DNA of 40,760 nt from Chromera velia (GCA_018398765.1 JAHBMJ010004317.1:36393-77152); one strand, 5' to 3'. Positions 1-12,642 are shown, numbered from the stretch's first letter. Notes: generated by a model not told the origin, from the letters alone. A program made the numbers and translations.

Positions 1-39
1 TTATAGGAGACTAAAACTGGAATTCTGCTAGGTGTAGAC

Positions 40-348
40 TCAGACCCATGACAGAAAGAACCAAGAGTCAGTTGTCTCTTCCTCTGCTTCGGATTCAATC
101 GACGTGATTCTCCTTTGAAGAGCAAAGCAGTTATCTCGATATTGATCATGGAGCTCATGCTTGGAATCGAATTGCAGGACCGAGACGCAACATCGTCTGT
201 CGAGCAGAGGAAGAAGAGTGGTCTCCTGAGAGTGGCCTCCAAAATAAGCCGCAGGTAGGTAAGGTGTCAGAAGAATAGAAGTGGCTACGTTTGCTGCGAG
301 GGAAATCACTAACCAGATGTCTTCAAAGATGTCTCGGAAATTTTTGGC
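40..348 (-). CDS. Candidate terminal exon of an unidentified membrane-associated protein (partial)
   Basis: On the minus strand a pyrimidine-rich stretch ends in an AG at 349-350, followed by an open frame of about 100 codons to a stop at 40-42. The peptide starts AKNFRDIFEDIWLVISL, contains one hydrophobic stretch (IWLVISLAANVATSILL) and ends in a hydrophilic segment with an acidic patch (SEAEEETTDSW). The composition resembles a real protein, unlike the low-complexity frames around it. No family is recognised. Upstream exons should lie at higher coordinates; the frame near 767-910 is a weak candidate. Whether this is a live gene or a remnant cannot be told from the sequence. Confidence 0.35.
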   Translation of the reverse strand, partial: AKNFRDIFEDIWLVISLAANVATSILLTPYLPAAYFGGHSQETTLLPLLDRRCCVSVLQFDSKHELHDQYRDNCFALQRRITSIESEAEEETTDSWFFLSWV

Positions 349-698
349 CTTCCAAAGGAAAAAGATTTCAGAGGCGAAGAGAGAAAAGAAAGGATAGATT
401 GAGGGTTGGATGGGTGAATGGATGAATGGATGAGTGGATGGACGATTGCATGGATGGAGAGACAAGGACAGCGAGACAGTCAGACCTGAAGACGCTCGAG
501 TAGAAAGAAAGTCGGGAAGATAGACGAACAAATGAAATTGGAGTCGCAATGTCTTCTCTTTTTCTCTCCGTTTTTCTCTTCTTTTACTTCTTCAAGTCAT
601 TTGGACTTCAATCAATTGGGAAAACAAACGGTAACGTAAAAGTGGAGAGAGAAAGAAGTCAACGGAACATGGGAAAGGCAGACACGGAGAGAGACAGG

Positions 699-729
<31 letters not shown>

Positions 730-965
730 GCGTACGCGCAGTCTGCGGGACAGACAGGAGAGAGAAAAAAATGGAGAGACAAGAAATGCGAGAAGGCTCT
801 CACAAGCAATTAATTTTAGGGAGGAAGAAACGGCAGACTCAAAAAGACCCATATGATGAAAGCGCGCAACAGAAAATTGCATCGTTGGCAAGCGAGTCGT
901 GGCTACACACGAACTCACACAAACACAGATACACCCGCGTATACACGTGCACACACGCACGCACG

Positions 966-997
<32 letters not shown>

Positions 998-1121
998 CAC
1001 GCACACACACGCACGCACGCGGGCAGAAGAGGGCAGCGTACCGGGATCAATGTCCGGTCAATTTGCCTGTGGAAAGTGGATATCCAGGGATGGACTCACG
1101 GAGGTCGGTCTCCAAGCAGCT
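349..1121. other. Non-coding stretch with microsatellites
   Basis: It holds a GATG/GAATG-rich patch (about 400-450), a GACA array (about 697-728) and a CA/CGCA array (about 950-1020). The open frames here are translations of the repeats. No gene is supported. Confidence 0.6.
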
Positions 1122-1256
1122 CTCCTCACTTTTGTCCTGTTCAGCATCGGTCTCCTACGCATTCATGATTTCCATCAGTTCCGGGTACGTCGTTGAGGGG
1201 AATGAAGTGATTGCGACTCAAATTTCAGGGAGATGCTGACAGGTTAAGAGTGAGGG
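1122..1256. repeat. Short terminal-inverted-repeat element, copy 1
   Basis: A 135-base unit starts CTCCTCACTTTTGTC and ends in AAGAGTGAGGGG, roughly the inverse of the start. The same unit, with better-preserved ends, recurs at 32459-32594. The interior shares GTCTCCTACNCA and GGGGAATGAAGTGAT with that copy. Length and inverted ends suggest a MITE-like element, but it may only be the edge of the larger duplicated segment. Confidence 0.55.
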
Positions 1257-2479
1257 GAAGGGAGTATCTCTTGGGGGGGCTGAGGGGGACTTCATCTGTG
1301 CAGATGCTTAGTCTAAGAGAGCTCCTTGGCAGACAGACAGACTGGTGAGTGACTGATGAATAAGCTCCTTGCTTGAGCCAGTATGGTAGCAGAGTGTTCC
1401 ACCGCTTTCGCTGAATGGATTGAGAAGGAGCTGGACGGTTTGTCTTCCCCAAAAGTGTCCCTGCCCCCTCTTCCTTGCTTTTCTTTCCCAATGTCATGTC
1501 ACACGCCGCCGCCTTCCACGACGGAACCATGGGACGCCAAGATCGAGGCCCAATGCCAACTTGACCGCTTCTTCCAGGGGGACGTTGCTTGAAGAGACGG
1601 CTCGAAAGAGGTCAGCAAAAGAGGTAGTAACTGCTACCTTTCGCCCAGTGGCACTTCGCCTTGGCATTGTCGCTCATTGACAAGTCTTCGAGGGCAAATG
1701 GTTTGAAATTAAATGGCGGTCTTAGGGTACGTATTGTCTTCTTCACGCCTGTTGTCTCTCTCGATTTTCATCACAATTTTCAGGGAGGTTTTTCAGGCAT
1801 TCTCCCCTCCCCCCGCATTCCTTTTCCTTTTCCACCGGCCGGCCTGCACAGGCGCTGTCCCGAAAACGTCCAGATAATGAGGAGAGCTGTACATTTGACT
1901 TTCGTGACGAAGTGATAAATGCGTGTCCTGCAGACCGTGATCAGCTCATTGACTGTGGACCAACTCGCAATACCGTTTTCTGAGGAGGACGCTCAAGTTT
2001 GACAGCGTCCCCTTCTTTCTTGGCGTATAACATGGATGCTTGACGGATGGAGAGAGGCCGGTCGAAGAAGAGCGGGTGGAAATGGGGGGGGGCTGGACGT
2101 TGACGGGAGTCAGGACACGCCGGACAGAGGGAGGCCTGTTGGTGATTTTGGAAGAGCGCGTTTGACTGGGGGGCGTCTACATTGAAGTCCTCCGGGTCCA
2201 TTTGGGTCGATCACGTCGATCCACACCCACATCCATATCCACAACCACAACCATATCCACCATCACAAACGATCACCTCACACCTCACAACATTGCCACA
2301 TGCCAACTGAATGCAAGTGAAGAGCGCAGCTCTGAGGGTCGATCTGCCTCAGAGAGAGACAGAAATTAGAGAGTTGAGTGAGGCAATGCAGAAGTGCAGA
2401 TGCGTGTGTATACATGTTTGACGTGTGCCCCAACATGAGATTTGATGTGTGCCGAGTCAACGCTCTTTTCTTGCTGCAG

Positions 2480-2588
2480 AGAGTTGGACAGCGACGACGA
2501 AGATGAAGATGACGCATCAGAGTCTTCTGCCATCGTCATTGAAGACGATTCTGAAGACGAGGATGATCAAGCACTCGGCGTGCAGTGA
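2480..2588 (+). pseudogene. Acidic terminal exon, possibly a gene relic
   Basis: After the acceptor CTTGCTGCAG the sequence A|GAG TTG GAC... is open to TGA at 2586-2588. It encodes a very acidic tail (ELDSDDEDEDDASESSAI then more acidic residues, ending DDQALGVQ). The paralogous exon at 33790-33886 has the same entry phase (one base, then a codon), a similar length and also an acidic peptide. I could not find an upstream exon here that joins in phase without a stop, so this may be a remnant of a decayed gene. Confidence 0.35.
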
Positions 2589-4234
2589 ATTTCGTCAGTT
2601 TGGGCAACACTGTGCACATAGATAAACATCCTTATGCATTGAAGTGTCTCAGCCGAGCCAGATGGTCATCGAAAGAGACTGTTGAAATGTTGCAAGAACA
2701 CGACCCAAGAAGAACTTTGTCAATTCAAAACCGTTCCGTGGTTTTTTTTTTCTCTCTCTCTCTCTTCCTCTCTGGCTGTCGCTGTTTCTCTCTTTTAGGG
2801 GAGTAAAAGCATGTGGTCTTACATGGAAAGTAGTATCAGCATGTCACAAAATTCAGACTCCCTCCATTCTTTCGGAGACGAGTCATGGCAAGGCGAGCCA
2901 TCCACGCTGTCCCGTCCTGCCTGTCTCTTCCCGCATCTGTGCACACCCTAGAGACCGCTGTGCCCTTTGGCCTCCTCGCAGGTCCACGGTATGTGCTCCA
3001 GGCACCAGCCGAACTCCCTCACACGCTTTTCACACAGGCGAAGCTGCTGACAAGAATGGCTGACACGGACACTGTCCTCCAAAAACACTGATGACTTCAA
3101 GGAGCATCAGAAGAGACGGAATTGTGACGATATGTACCAAAGTAATCCTGAGTACATCTAAAAAGTGTGACAAAAAAAAATATAGAGCTAATCTAGGAGC
3201 CAATTACCCGATTTAGTTTCTCTTTTCAAAAGTCTTTGCCAGCGTGTAGTTTTTTGTTTTGCTCAGAAATTGTTCTTATGAAATTTAATAATGTTTTTTT
3301 TTTTTAACGGCATATGATATTATTGTTTCCACATATAAATAATTTTTTGAAGTTCAAAAAAAAATTATTTGTGTATCTTCCCCTCTCTCTCTCCTCACTC
3401 TCTGCATATGTATACATGTGCATGTATATTTGTGTTTTTACTCTAGTTTCTACTAGTAAATCATGAAGCTTATCAAATTTATAGGGTTGTCATATGCTAA
3501 GTCAGATGAAAGCCACTATAGATGGTTCTAAAAGATGGTTTTATAGTTTTCCAGAGGACATCTGGTTTTAATTAAACTACTGAAAACTATGTCGGTAGTG
3601 GGCGTCGGATAAAAAGTCTAGTGTAGTGACAGTAGTGCTAACCTCTAGTAGTAAAAAGTCAAGATCTATATTAATCTATATCAATTAAGATACATTATTC
3701 ATTTAGGGGTTACCAGGTTAATATGATGTTAATATGGTTACCAGGCGGGGCTAAACCAGGCGATCACCAGGCCATAGCCGCATAGCGATTATTACTAAAT
3801 TTTTTAGAAGAACTATTGCCTCACAGCCCTAACCTTACCTAACTATCCTAACCGTATAGACTACGGTATAGTGTAAGTCAAGACTGAATTAGCTAGTGAA
3901 TTAGTTTTAATAACACTTATACAGTTTGATCCTAATCCTAATCCTATTAATATAGTGATGGGCAGTTTACTAGTCAGTCTAGCGGCTAGTCTAGCGCTCG
4001 GTGCTTCATACAGTAATCCACATACTTATATTGCCAGTCAATTTCTTGTATTCTTAGATTTGTATGTACGTACGCTGGAAAACATCAATTTGACTCACTA
4101 TTTCAGTGAGATTTTTTGTTTTTCAATCAGCATTGAGCTCGTACCCGCATTTACCGAATCAATTTTTTTCACAGACTGAAAGCGCTGGCCAGCAGTCTGC
4201 AAAGGTTATCGCCGGAGTCTGCTGGACGATAATT
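2589..4234. other. Spacer with AT-rich island (about 3100-4180)
   Basis: Base composition drops to AT-rich, with many TCTAG, TTTTAT and TAGTCTAG words and none of the microsatellites typical of the gene-rich parts. Short motifs recur (GGTTACCAGG twice near 3710-3745; CCTAA words near 3830-3945). No open frame looks like a protein. It is probably transposon-derived or degenerate DNA. Confidence 0.5.
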
Positions 4235-7200
4235 TCATGGTGGATGCACAACTTTAGCACTTGTCGAGGAAGAGAAAGAGAGTTTGGATCCAACTGCAGG
4301 CCTCTTGCTGTCGCTCTTTTCTTTTTCTTTCTCTTTCTCCCTTTCTCTGTGTTCCCTTTGAAGACCTCTGAGAACCTCTTGAAGCTCCTGCATGGAGAGA
4401 ATCAAAGAAAAGAAAAACACAAACACACGGACTGCATGCGAAAAGAATAGCACCAAGTTGACAATGCTTTCCCCTGCCTGTCTTTCTTCCCGTCTTCACT
4501 GTTTTCCTCGTCCCCGCGTTCCGTCGTTCATGTTTTCGCCGTTACACACAGCGTGCGCACGCGCACACCACACACACACAGGGAGAGAGAGAGAGAGAGA
4601 GGGAAGGAGAGAGGCATAGAGACTTTCGCCTCCAGGCCTTCTTTTAATCGTGTGTCCCCAATTGCCCTGACTCTCTCTCTCTCTGTGGCCGACTCTCTGC
4701 AGTTTCTCTTATGCCTTCTGACCTTCAAACGAGTCCTCTTCTGTCGGGACGCACTCGTCAACCTCTTTGCCTCCACAGCCGACTCTCCCTCTTCCCCCCC
4801 TCCTGCAGACTCTCCCATCGACTGAAGCCCCCTTCTCCTCGCATTCACTTCCCGCTCTGCTGCCTCCAGACGGTAACAGAGCGCTCGAACATCCGCACGC
4901 TCAGAAACGCGCAGGGGCGTCTCTGTCGACGTTGTTGTGTCCTTGTCCTTATCCGGGGTGCTTGAAACTCTCTGTCCATCACCCCCGACGTCCTCCCAGT
5001 CGGAGTATGTCGGCGAAATAGAATCCTTTTGCCGTTTTTGTGAGCTGTCAGGAGGGACTGCCAGAGGCGTTGTCACCCCTGTCGCCGCCACCGAAGACCC
5101 CCCAGGCCCCCCCACCTTCGTATGCTGCCATACAGAGCCGAAGAGGAACTCAAGCTCAGACAGGAGGGCCCTTCTCCGAGTCCCCAGCTCTGCCTCTGCC
5201 TCCGCATGTCGACCTTCAGCGGCACGGAGCGCCTGCAAAAGAGGCAGGAGGGAGAAAACCGAAAAGAAAATCGAAAGTGCAGACACGGTCAATACAGAGC
5301 AGCAAACCATTCCAGTCAATAACCATTACTGCACTCCCATTTGGAGAGTCAGCACCAGAACTGGAAGGCAAAAGATTGACTAATGGCCTGACAAAAAAAG
5401 AGGGGGCTTCCGAGAAAAATTCCGCACCGAAACAAAGAAGACGGACGGACACACACAAAGTTAACGCTGTTTTTGGTGAACTTCGATTTATTTGTTCCAA
5501 GCACTCGAGAAAAAGCTCTAAAAACCCATTTCCTCACCTCTTCCTCTGCTGACGCCGCCGCCCTCAATTCGGCTACCTCCCGTCTGCAGACTTCGATTTC
5601 CCTCTCTTGCATCTTTGCGTGTTCGAGTTCGGCTGCTGCCTCTCGCTCTGTTTCTTCTGCAGCAAAATTGATTGATTCGAGCGCCACCAAAATTGATTCG
5701 ACTTTGAACGTAGGAAGGAAACCGGTCTGACCATGCAGGGAAAACCAAGAAAGAGCACAGGAGGGAACGCACAGGACCGGAAAGAAAATCCCTGGAGGAG
5801 AGCAGAAAGAGGTTACGCGCAACGGTAAATCCGATACCGTACTTGTCTTATGGTACGGCGCCAACAGCACACCCCTGCTTGCCCCGCATCCTTCTGCTTT
5901 TCAGCCTGTCCAATACCCCTCCGCCGTCCGACCAAGGAACCCAAAGAAAGTTTTCAGGATTCATCCCTAAAGGAAAATAAACGTCATCTACTCAGGGCTC
6001 TTCTTTTGTGTCACTTCACCCCACTTGGTGCATTCTGCATCTCCGTGGCTCTGCGTCTGAGTGCTTACTTACTCGCTGAATTGGTGGCGGTCTCTGCGTC
6101 CCTCAGTTCCTGTCTGCAACAGAAGACAAGAGAAGAGAAGAGAAGAGAAGAGAAGGGGAAACAGAAGAGAGAAGATAAACACTCAGAATCAAGCTTGTGC
6201 CCTCCCCAAAAGGGTGCCTTCCTTCCTTCTTTCTCTCTGCGCATGGGCGCTTTGCATGTTGATTAGAAGATCAGAAAAGGAGACTCTAAGAAAAGGCGCA
6301 GACGGAATGAGAACAACGAAGCAACTCACTGAGCGTCCCCCCCCTCCCTCTGTGCCCATCCTCCCTCCCTCTCAAGCACCTCTTCTTCTTCTCACCGACC
6401 GAATTTGATGGTCCTCTTTTGTGAGCCTGTCCACCTCCGTCCTGAGTCTCTCCACCCTCTCCGGCAAGGACGAAAGCGCAGCTTCCGACTTCTCTACAGC
6501 CTTCTCCGCCTCCTCCAGCTCCTTTGCGAGCCGCTCTCTCTGGGCTTCCGCGGCCTTTAGAGACCCAGCGGCAGTCTGGTGGGCAACTTTTGCCTCAGCG
6601 GTTCGTGACTCTGCAACAGCCTTGTTAGAAGACACCGCAGTCCTCAAAAGAGCAACCTCCTCCCGGACCTTCCCTATTCTCTGTCGGGTCTCTTTGTTCT
6701 CTTCTTCCAAACTTTCGGCTCGCTCTTCCGCCTCCCTGACGCCCCGCTCCGACTCTGCCAGGATCTTCTCACGCGCCGAGGCACTCCGACGCAGCTCGGC
6801 CGTCTCTGTCTCTGCGTGCGTCAATTCCGTTCTCAGGGCTTCTAGAGCCAGTCTCTTCGCCTCCGTTTCCTGACTGAGACCCTCGAACGATTTCAGCGTT
6901 TCCACAAGAAACTGCAAACAGGCAGTGTCAGAGCCAAAGGAGAGAAAGTCATGAAGGAGGCAGGGAAATCATGGTACAGCACCTGACAGAAAGAGGGCAA
7001 CGAAGAACTCAAGCAAGAGAAACACAAAAACACAGCGAAACTAATCTTTTGGAGAAGGCGGCTGTTCTGATGGGAACCATGAAGAAAGGGGAAACGACAA
7101 AAAATGGAAATACTAGAATCCCTCTCTCTCTTTCTCCATAGGGCGTTTAATTTCAAGAATTTCACGCAATTGCTGTTCAGGACCAAACTTTCAAAATTTG

Positions 7201-7763
7201 AGCTGCGTGGGCGAAGGAAAATTCCAAGACATTTAAATGCTCTCTCCGACTTATATCTGCCAAACCACCGCTTCGACGACCAAGAGAGACCCCCCCTCAC
7301 CTTTTCCTCCTCTCCCATGACCTCCAGTCTCCTTGCCGTCTCCTCCAGCGTTTCTTTCACCTTCGAGTGAAACTTTGACAGCTCCCTCCCTGCCTCGCAG
7401 GTGCAGGACCTGAACACATCGTCTCCACTGCGGAGGAGACGAAGATCCTGCAAGGGCACGCAACACACTCAATTAGAGGCAGAGGCAGAGATCTCAATCG
7501 ATCGCAGAGACGGTCAAAAACGTATCCACAGCATGAAGACCATCTGCCGAGGCAACGGGGATTCCCCTTTCCAGAAAAACATCACCAGACGAACACAAAA
7601 TATTGGCACAGTTCAAGAAAGAGACAACATTCATTCAACAACAGGCAGTCGAGAATTCCACTTGTCTCCCAGCTGGAAAGCTACCCACAAAAGTTTAGTC
7701 GCGCACCTGCATGGAGGCTGCTTTATTGGGGGCAGGGGTCTTGTTGTTTCTCATCTTGTTCAT
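4235..7763 (-). CDS. Coiled-coil protein of unknown function, seven exons, about 527 aa
   Basis: Inferred exons (minus, 5' to 3'): 7763-7707, 7447-7301, 6911-6396, 6109-6073, 5701-5538, 5232-4723, 4387-4235. Phases agree at every junction; the small fourth exon and its borders are the least sure. The protein starts MNKMRNNKTPAPNKAASMQ. The third exon (about residues 69-240) is a long heptad-rich helix full of E, A, R, K and L, and coiled coil resumes in exons five and six (AAEETEREAAAELEHAKMQ, LRAAEGRHAEAEAELGTRRR). A linker rich in S, T, P and D separates this from a last helical stretch (ELQEVLRGLQREHREREKEK). There is no signal peptide or TM segment, so a cytoplasmic, cytoskeletal or chromosomal structural role is possible. 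No family is recognised. It is divergent from the membrane-protein gene at 8468. Confidence 0.72.
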
Positions 7764-8467
7764 GGCCTACTGGACAACGCAGAATCCCGCTGAATGATTG
7801 AGCACAAAGGAACTATAGCACACAGATTTCGGCACGGTCGACATCACGCAACTGAAAAATTGTAGAGCTGGGTATTGAATTCCATCATGCGCCGTGTTCC
7901 CAAAGAATTTCGAACCCTTTCATCGTCGTTTTCTTTTCAGGAAAGCCCGGCTTCGGTTTGGATTCGATCCGGACAGCCACCGACATGCCACCGAGACTGA
8001 TTCGACAGCCAGTTCTCGACATTTCTTGACACACTGCCCAAGATTAAGGGCATGCACCCTAGCTAACATATTGCAATCATATTGCATGCCTGCCGAGCAT
8101 TGCCGAGCTAACCTTGCTTGCAAGGGGGCCATGCACGGAATGTCTTTTGAAGAAAACCATGCATGCACTTTTTTTCTCCTTTTTTTCTCCATGCACGCGA
8201 GCAACATCTTGCAAGTGCATCGCCATTCGCAACAGAAATGTGAGAGACAAAATCAGACAAAGCATGAGAAAGCTCGCTTCCTGTCGAGGGATTGATCGAA
8301 GTGAGTCAATTGACACGGAAATCGCTGGGAATGAGTCCCATTGAGTCCGGAGATCTTGATTCTGAACTTCTGTTAAGTGGTCTTAATTGTCAGCTTGCAG
8401 CACAAAGGTTGTGAACGAAGAGAAGAAAGTGCGGAAGTCTTTTCTCTCCTCCATCACAGAAGTCACA
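7764..8467. promoter_or_regulatory. Intergenic region between divergent genes (putative shared promoter region)
   Basis: About 700 bases separate the start codons of the coiled-coil gene (minus) and the membrane-protein gene (plus). GCATGC/TGCATG words are frequent between about 8050 and 8220 (for example GGGCATGCACC, ATATTGCATGCCTGCC, CCATGCATGCAC) and could be protein-binding sites. No TATA box is convincing. A CTTGCAG at 8393-8400 could be an acceptor for an upstream, unidentified exon of the plus-strand gene. Confidence 0.35.
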
Positions 8468-10715
8468 ATGCTCCAGTATCTTCGTCGCGAAGCTCTGCAG
8501 AATGCCTCTGCTGAGCTCCCAGGCTTGGTGGATCTCCCGAAATTCTCTGAACAGTTTGCATTTGGAGGCCTTTGCGTCTCTGCGATTCTCTGTGTTCTTT
8601 GTGCAGTCTTCAAACTGATCCCTTCCAAACGGAATCCTTTCCAATCTGTTTCGTGGTGTTGCTACCCGCTGCTCATCTCAATTGCGGCTCTGCAGGGCCT
8701 CCAGTTTCTCCTTTCGAACGAATGTGTTCCCTTGGCCCCATCTGATGAAATGGGGTTCTCTCCCTGTACCAACTTGAAGATCTACTGGGCAAATATCGGA
8801 ATTCTTCTGATGTGCAGCCTGCCGATCAGTCTGTCTTTGCTCCTTTGGGGGGTTGCAGAGACGAAGACTTTGAAATTTGTACAGGGCTTCTTTTGCCTTC
8901 TTTGCGTAGTTGCCTCGTTGGGATATCTTCTCTCGATCGGCTTCTGCCCCTGGGAGTACTTCAACGGAAAGTCTGAAAGGGGACTCCGTGCGACCGTGTT
9001 GGTCACTGAACCTTTCCTTCCGACGAGACGGCTGAAATGGTTCTTTGAACCCAACACCCTCAGCGCCTCTCTGGAAGATTTCCTCGCCAGATTTGACCTG
9101 GTGAAGTACTTCAGTGAGCTGACTCTCTTCGCTCTATCGGTGGTGCAGGTCAGCTGAATTATTTTTTGGACGGGGGCACAGATGTGAAGCAATTAGCCCG
9201 GCGGTGCCCTTTCTGTCCTCACCCGTCTCCTCGCCTCCCTTTCTCGTCTCTTTCTCTGTCTCCTCCGTGAAGCTTCCCCCAAACGCTCTTCCATGAGATT
9301 CGCCAGTTTATCCCAGTCCTCCTGGGATGTTTGCACTTTTTTCTCAATCACCCCCTCCTTCCCTCTATCACTGCTCGTATCACCCGGGCTGACACCGTCT
9401 CCTTCCCCCTTCGCCGTTTCCCCATCCTTTCTCATCTGCCCTCTTAGTCCCCCCCGCCCTGTTGGTTTTTCTTTTTGCATGCTGTGTGCCTGTCCGTCTC
9501 CCTCTCCCTTTCTGTCTGACTTGTTGTTTTCCATTCCTTGCATCTGTCGGTTCTCTTGAATGTCTCTCTGTTTGTGTCCGTCTCTGTCCATTTTCGTTTT
9601 GAATCTTCCGTCTCTCTGCATGTATGTCTGCCTGACAGAAGTTGTGTTGCGGTGTTCCGTTTGATTCTGTTTCTTGTCTTACTCCCACAGTGTCAGAATG
9701 GGTGTTGTCAGATTGTCACACGAGTCCATCGAGTGACCCTCCCTTTTCAGATCTTTTGAGCATTCCATCAGGATCGTAGAGGAAGGACATGAAGCAGAAA
9801 GGAGAAATCAGCGACCGTGAAGAATTATTTACCTTCTGAATTACAGAATAGCGGATGCAGCTTCTCCTGAAACCGTTTCAAATTTCTTTCTTCGCTCCCT
9901 CCTGCGTGCAGCTCCTCTTTCCTCGAGGCCCCGGAAAGTGGCTGTCGGTCTGCCTCCCCCTCCTCTCCATCCTGTCTCTGTTCGCCTTCCTCTCCGTTGA
10001 ATTCTCCTCGAAGACGGTAGATCAAGTGTGGCATGGTCTGAAGGAAGGGGAGTTTCCTGTGCGGGACTCTGCGACTGAGGTCGCGTCCCTTCTGCTTCCC
10101 TGGGCTTCCCCCCTTCTCTCCGTCTGGTTCCTCCTTCTTCGCCCCCTCTTCCTGGGTGTGTGCTGCCGGAGGGGGCAAACGCCTCTCAGTGCATCCAGGG
10201 TCGCATTCTCGGAGCAATGTGAGAGTGTGGGGGCCCTGGAAAAGTCCCAGCAGCAGGCAGATGCGGGTGGGGTGCATGGGGGGTTGATTCCCTCTGCCGA
10301 GACAGCAGAGACAGAGGTGGAGGAGACGGGAGAGGCCCCTCTGATGCAGATGCAAGAGGATCAGAGATCGATGGCAGAAGGGATCCCTCCAGAGGAGAGG
10401 GAGAGACAGAGAGATGCAGAAGTGGAGAGAGGCCCGGGGTTTGCCAACCCAATGGACATCCTTGACATCGATCGAACAGACCAAGACAAGAGCGCCTCTT
10501 CGTCTGCATCTGCATCCGCCCCCCCTTCCCGAGCAGCCACCTCTCGTGGGGGCAAACGACAGCCGAAGAAGAGACCCGCTGACCCGGTCCTGCAGGGGGA
10601 GGGAGAGGTTGACCCTCTGACTGCTTCTGATCCCGTCGCTCCTGCGGGTGAGGAGGCATCGAACTCGAATGTGTCCTCGAGGAGTCACAGGTACGGCCTG
10701 AGGCCTCGAAAATGA
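8468..10715 (+). CDS. Six-TM membrane protein with long acidic C-terminal tail, about 494 aa, unknown family
   Basis: Two exons, 8468-9148 and 9912-10715, join in phase 0 across CAG|GTCAGC...GTGCAG|CTC. Exon 1 encodes four hydrophobic segments (FGGLCVSAILCVLCAVFKLI; VSWCCYPLLISIAALQGL; IGILLMCSLPISLSLLLW; FFCLLCVVASLGYLLSI) with Cys-containing loops. Exon 2 adds two more (WLSVCLPLLSILSLFAF and PWASPLLSVWFLLLRPLFLG). The last ~190 residues form a hydrophilic tail rich in E, Q, S and P, ending in a basic patch (RSHRYGLRPRK). The frame is open upstream of the first ATG to a CAG acceptor at 8400, so an extra 5' exon is possible. I know no family with this layout; a sensory or channel-like role would be a guess. 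Confidence 0.75.
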
Positions 10716-12642
10716 ACAGAGAAGAGAGATCAGTCGGGAAAGAGGGAAGAAATTAGAGAGGAAGGGATAAGAGGGGAGACGTCTGTGTCTCCTTCCCGCT
10801 TTATCATCCCATCATGGGAAGGGTGGGAGGAAAGGTGGCAGGTGACTGTCTCTCTGTCTGAGAGAGAAGAGGCGNNNNGGGGGGGGGGGGGGGAAGATGA
10901 AGGGGGAAGGTGGAAGGAGTATGTGGGTAGCGGACAGCATCATCGTGCAGAGTGAGCGACCGATTGCGAGGGGCAGAGAGAGAAGGAGTGAATTTCTCGA
11001 TCCGTATGTCTTGCCTGACTGTCGTGAACTCGAAACAGAGTGCTGGACTTGTGAGCCGTTGGTCTGCTCACCTGAGGATGAAAGGCTGCTCAGTTGCATT
11101 TTTCTTCGCTCTCCTCCCTCCATCTTGAAGACCCACGAACCAGACACAAAGAGAAAACGAGAGACAAGTCGAAAAGGGACATGGTGTGAGAAGAGAGAGA
11201 GATCAGGACAGTCTGTTTGTCCTTCTTTGTGTGTTTGAATTCGCTCCTCTTCGTTCCCTTCGTTTCTCTCCCTCCTTAATTGTGGGCAACATTTGTCTTC
11301 TCTCTCTCTCTCTCTCTCTCTCTGTTGTCCGTATCCTCTCTGACCCTCTCTCCTGACCTTCATGCTTCCTTCTGCTCTCTCTTTTGTGACACTTGTACAG
11401 CGTCTTTCTGGTGAATTTCTATACAAGAGATTGAAGAGAAAAAGAAGAGAAAGGGAGTCGGCTGAGCGTGTGTAAACCTCTGTCTCTCTCTTTCTCTCTG
11501 CCATTCCGTCTTCGATTGTGGCGTCCATGCTTCCATCGCAGCAAATGGGGCAGCATTTCTTCTCTTTCTTTCACCAGGAAAACACAGCTCAAAGCAGCTG
11601 CATGCTCTAAGTCTTCGTGACTTGTAATGAATGCACATTTGCTTGCGAGACCAGACACGGCAGCACGAGCGATACAAACCCACTGAACAGCTGCCTGCCT
11701 GTCTGCTCGCTGCTTGTGTTTTCCAACCACTTCCTTTCGTTTCCTCACCTTCCCTCCTCTCTGATGAAATGCAGAGACGAGGACTGGATTGCATGCATGC
11801 AAACATGCTCTTTTGTTATTTGGTGCATTTTGTGTCTCCCCTTTCTTTCTTCTAAGCCCACGAGCCAGGCGCACATCTTTCCTTACGGTGCTTGGGAAGC
11901 CAGAATAGATCCGCTCTGCATGAGGATTTGATTCTTGTCGGTTGACTTTCTTCGGGTGAGGGAGAGAGGAGACAGACTCGGTCCACAGACACGCGCGCAT
12001 AAAAAAGCAAAAAGGGACACTCAAACGCTGAGGGTGGGTAGATCTGGAGGAGGAAGGAAAGGCAGAATGCCCATAATTAATTGCTGATTGATCAGATCCA
12101 TTTTTTTTTTTCGTGTCTTTTTTCATTGAATGAATGACCACACTCTGTACAGGTCGCACAGAGAGAGGGGGTCTGTATCTGGGTGGGACGGGAAGAGCGT
12201 TGCAGGATACTGTTTTCTTTCTTTCTTTCTTTCTTTTTTTCTTTCTTTCTTTTCTTTCTTTCTTTCTTTCTTTCTTTCTTTTTCTTCACTCCTTTCTTCC
12301 TTCCTCCATTCTGGTTTCTTTCTCTTCTTGTATTCTCACTTTATTCCGTCTTACACTTTTTCCTTGATGCCTTGATTGCTTCCCGAGTAAAGGTGCGTGT
12401 GCCCTCCCTCCTGTTGTGTGCTTCAGTCGATGGACCAATGCCCTGCTGGTCCAATGCTCCAACTCAGAAAGAGAACGAGCAAACATCCATGCAGAAAAAA
12501 GCAGAGGAAAGGAAGCAGGGCCTGCATGCCAGGCACGCCGATACAGTGGAGGATCAGAGTCAGGGAAGAGAATTAAGGATCGAGAGAGCAGTGTGCGGCT
12601 GGGTGTGCCTGCGCCCAGGTCAGAAGGAGATCGAATACTTCG
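10716..12642. other. Non-coding stretch with assembly gap
   Basis: Four undetermined bases at 10875-10878 lie directly before a G run (10879-10893), so an array may be collapsed there. A TC array (about 11300-11322) and a TTTC array (about 12216-12285) follow. Several open frames of 100-250 codons exist on both strands (for example 10897-11238 plus and 11419-12159 minus). They overlap one another antisense, lack credible splice junctions and carry mostly K/R/S/E-biased low-complexity sequence. I do not accept any as a gene. Confidence 0.5.

Larger units (their letters stand above)
1122..2588 (+). repeat. Diverged segmental duplication, copy 1
   Basis: This interval shares ordered, same-strand landmarks with 32459-33886: the TIR unit at the left end; a block at 1501-1572 matching 32881-32951 (core GGGACGCCAAGA, then AATGCCAACTTGACCGCTTC); a block at 2321-2340 matching 33631-33650 (GC..GCTCTGAGGGTC); a GTGAGGCA motif; and an acidic exon after ACGCTCTT..TCTT at the right end. 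Offsets within each copy agree to within about 45 bases. Between blocks similarity is low, so the duplication looks old. Confidence 0.6.

Noticed and set aside
592-1050. Cys/Val-rich minus-strand frame
   Set aside because: Mostly translation of the CA and GACA arrays; only the short part near 767-910 might be coding, without proof.
3830-3945. CCTAA-rich words suggesting interstitial telomere repeats
   Set aside because: Only a few irregular CCTAA/CCTTA words, no perfect tandem heptamer or hexamer array.
11419-12159. 246-codon minus-strand frame
   Set aside because: Biased composition, no recognisable domain, no phase-consistent neighbours, overlapped by other frames.
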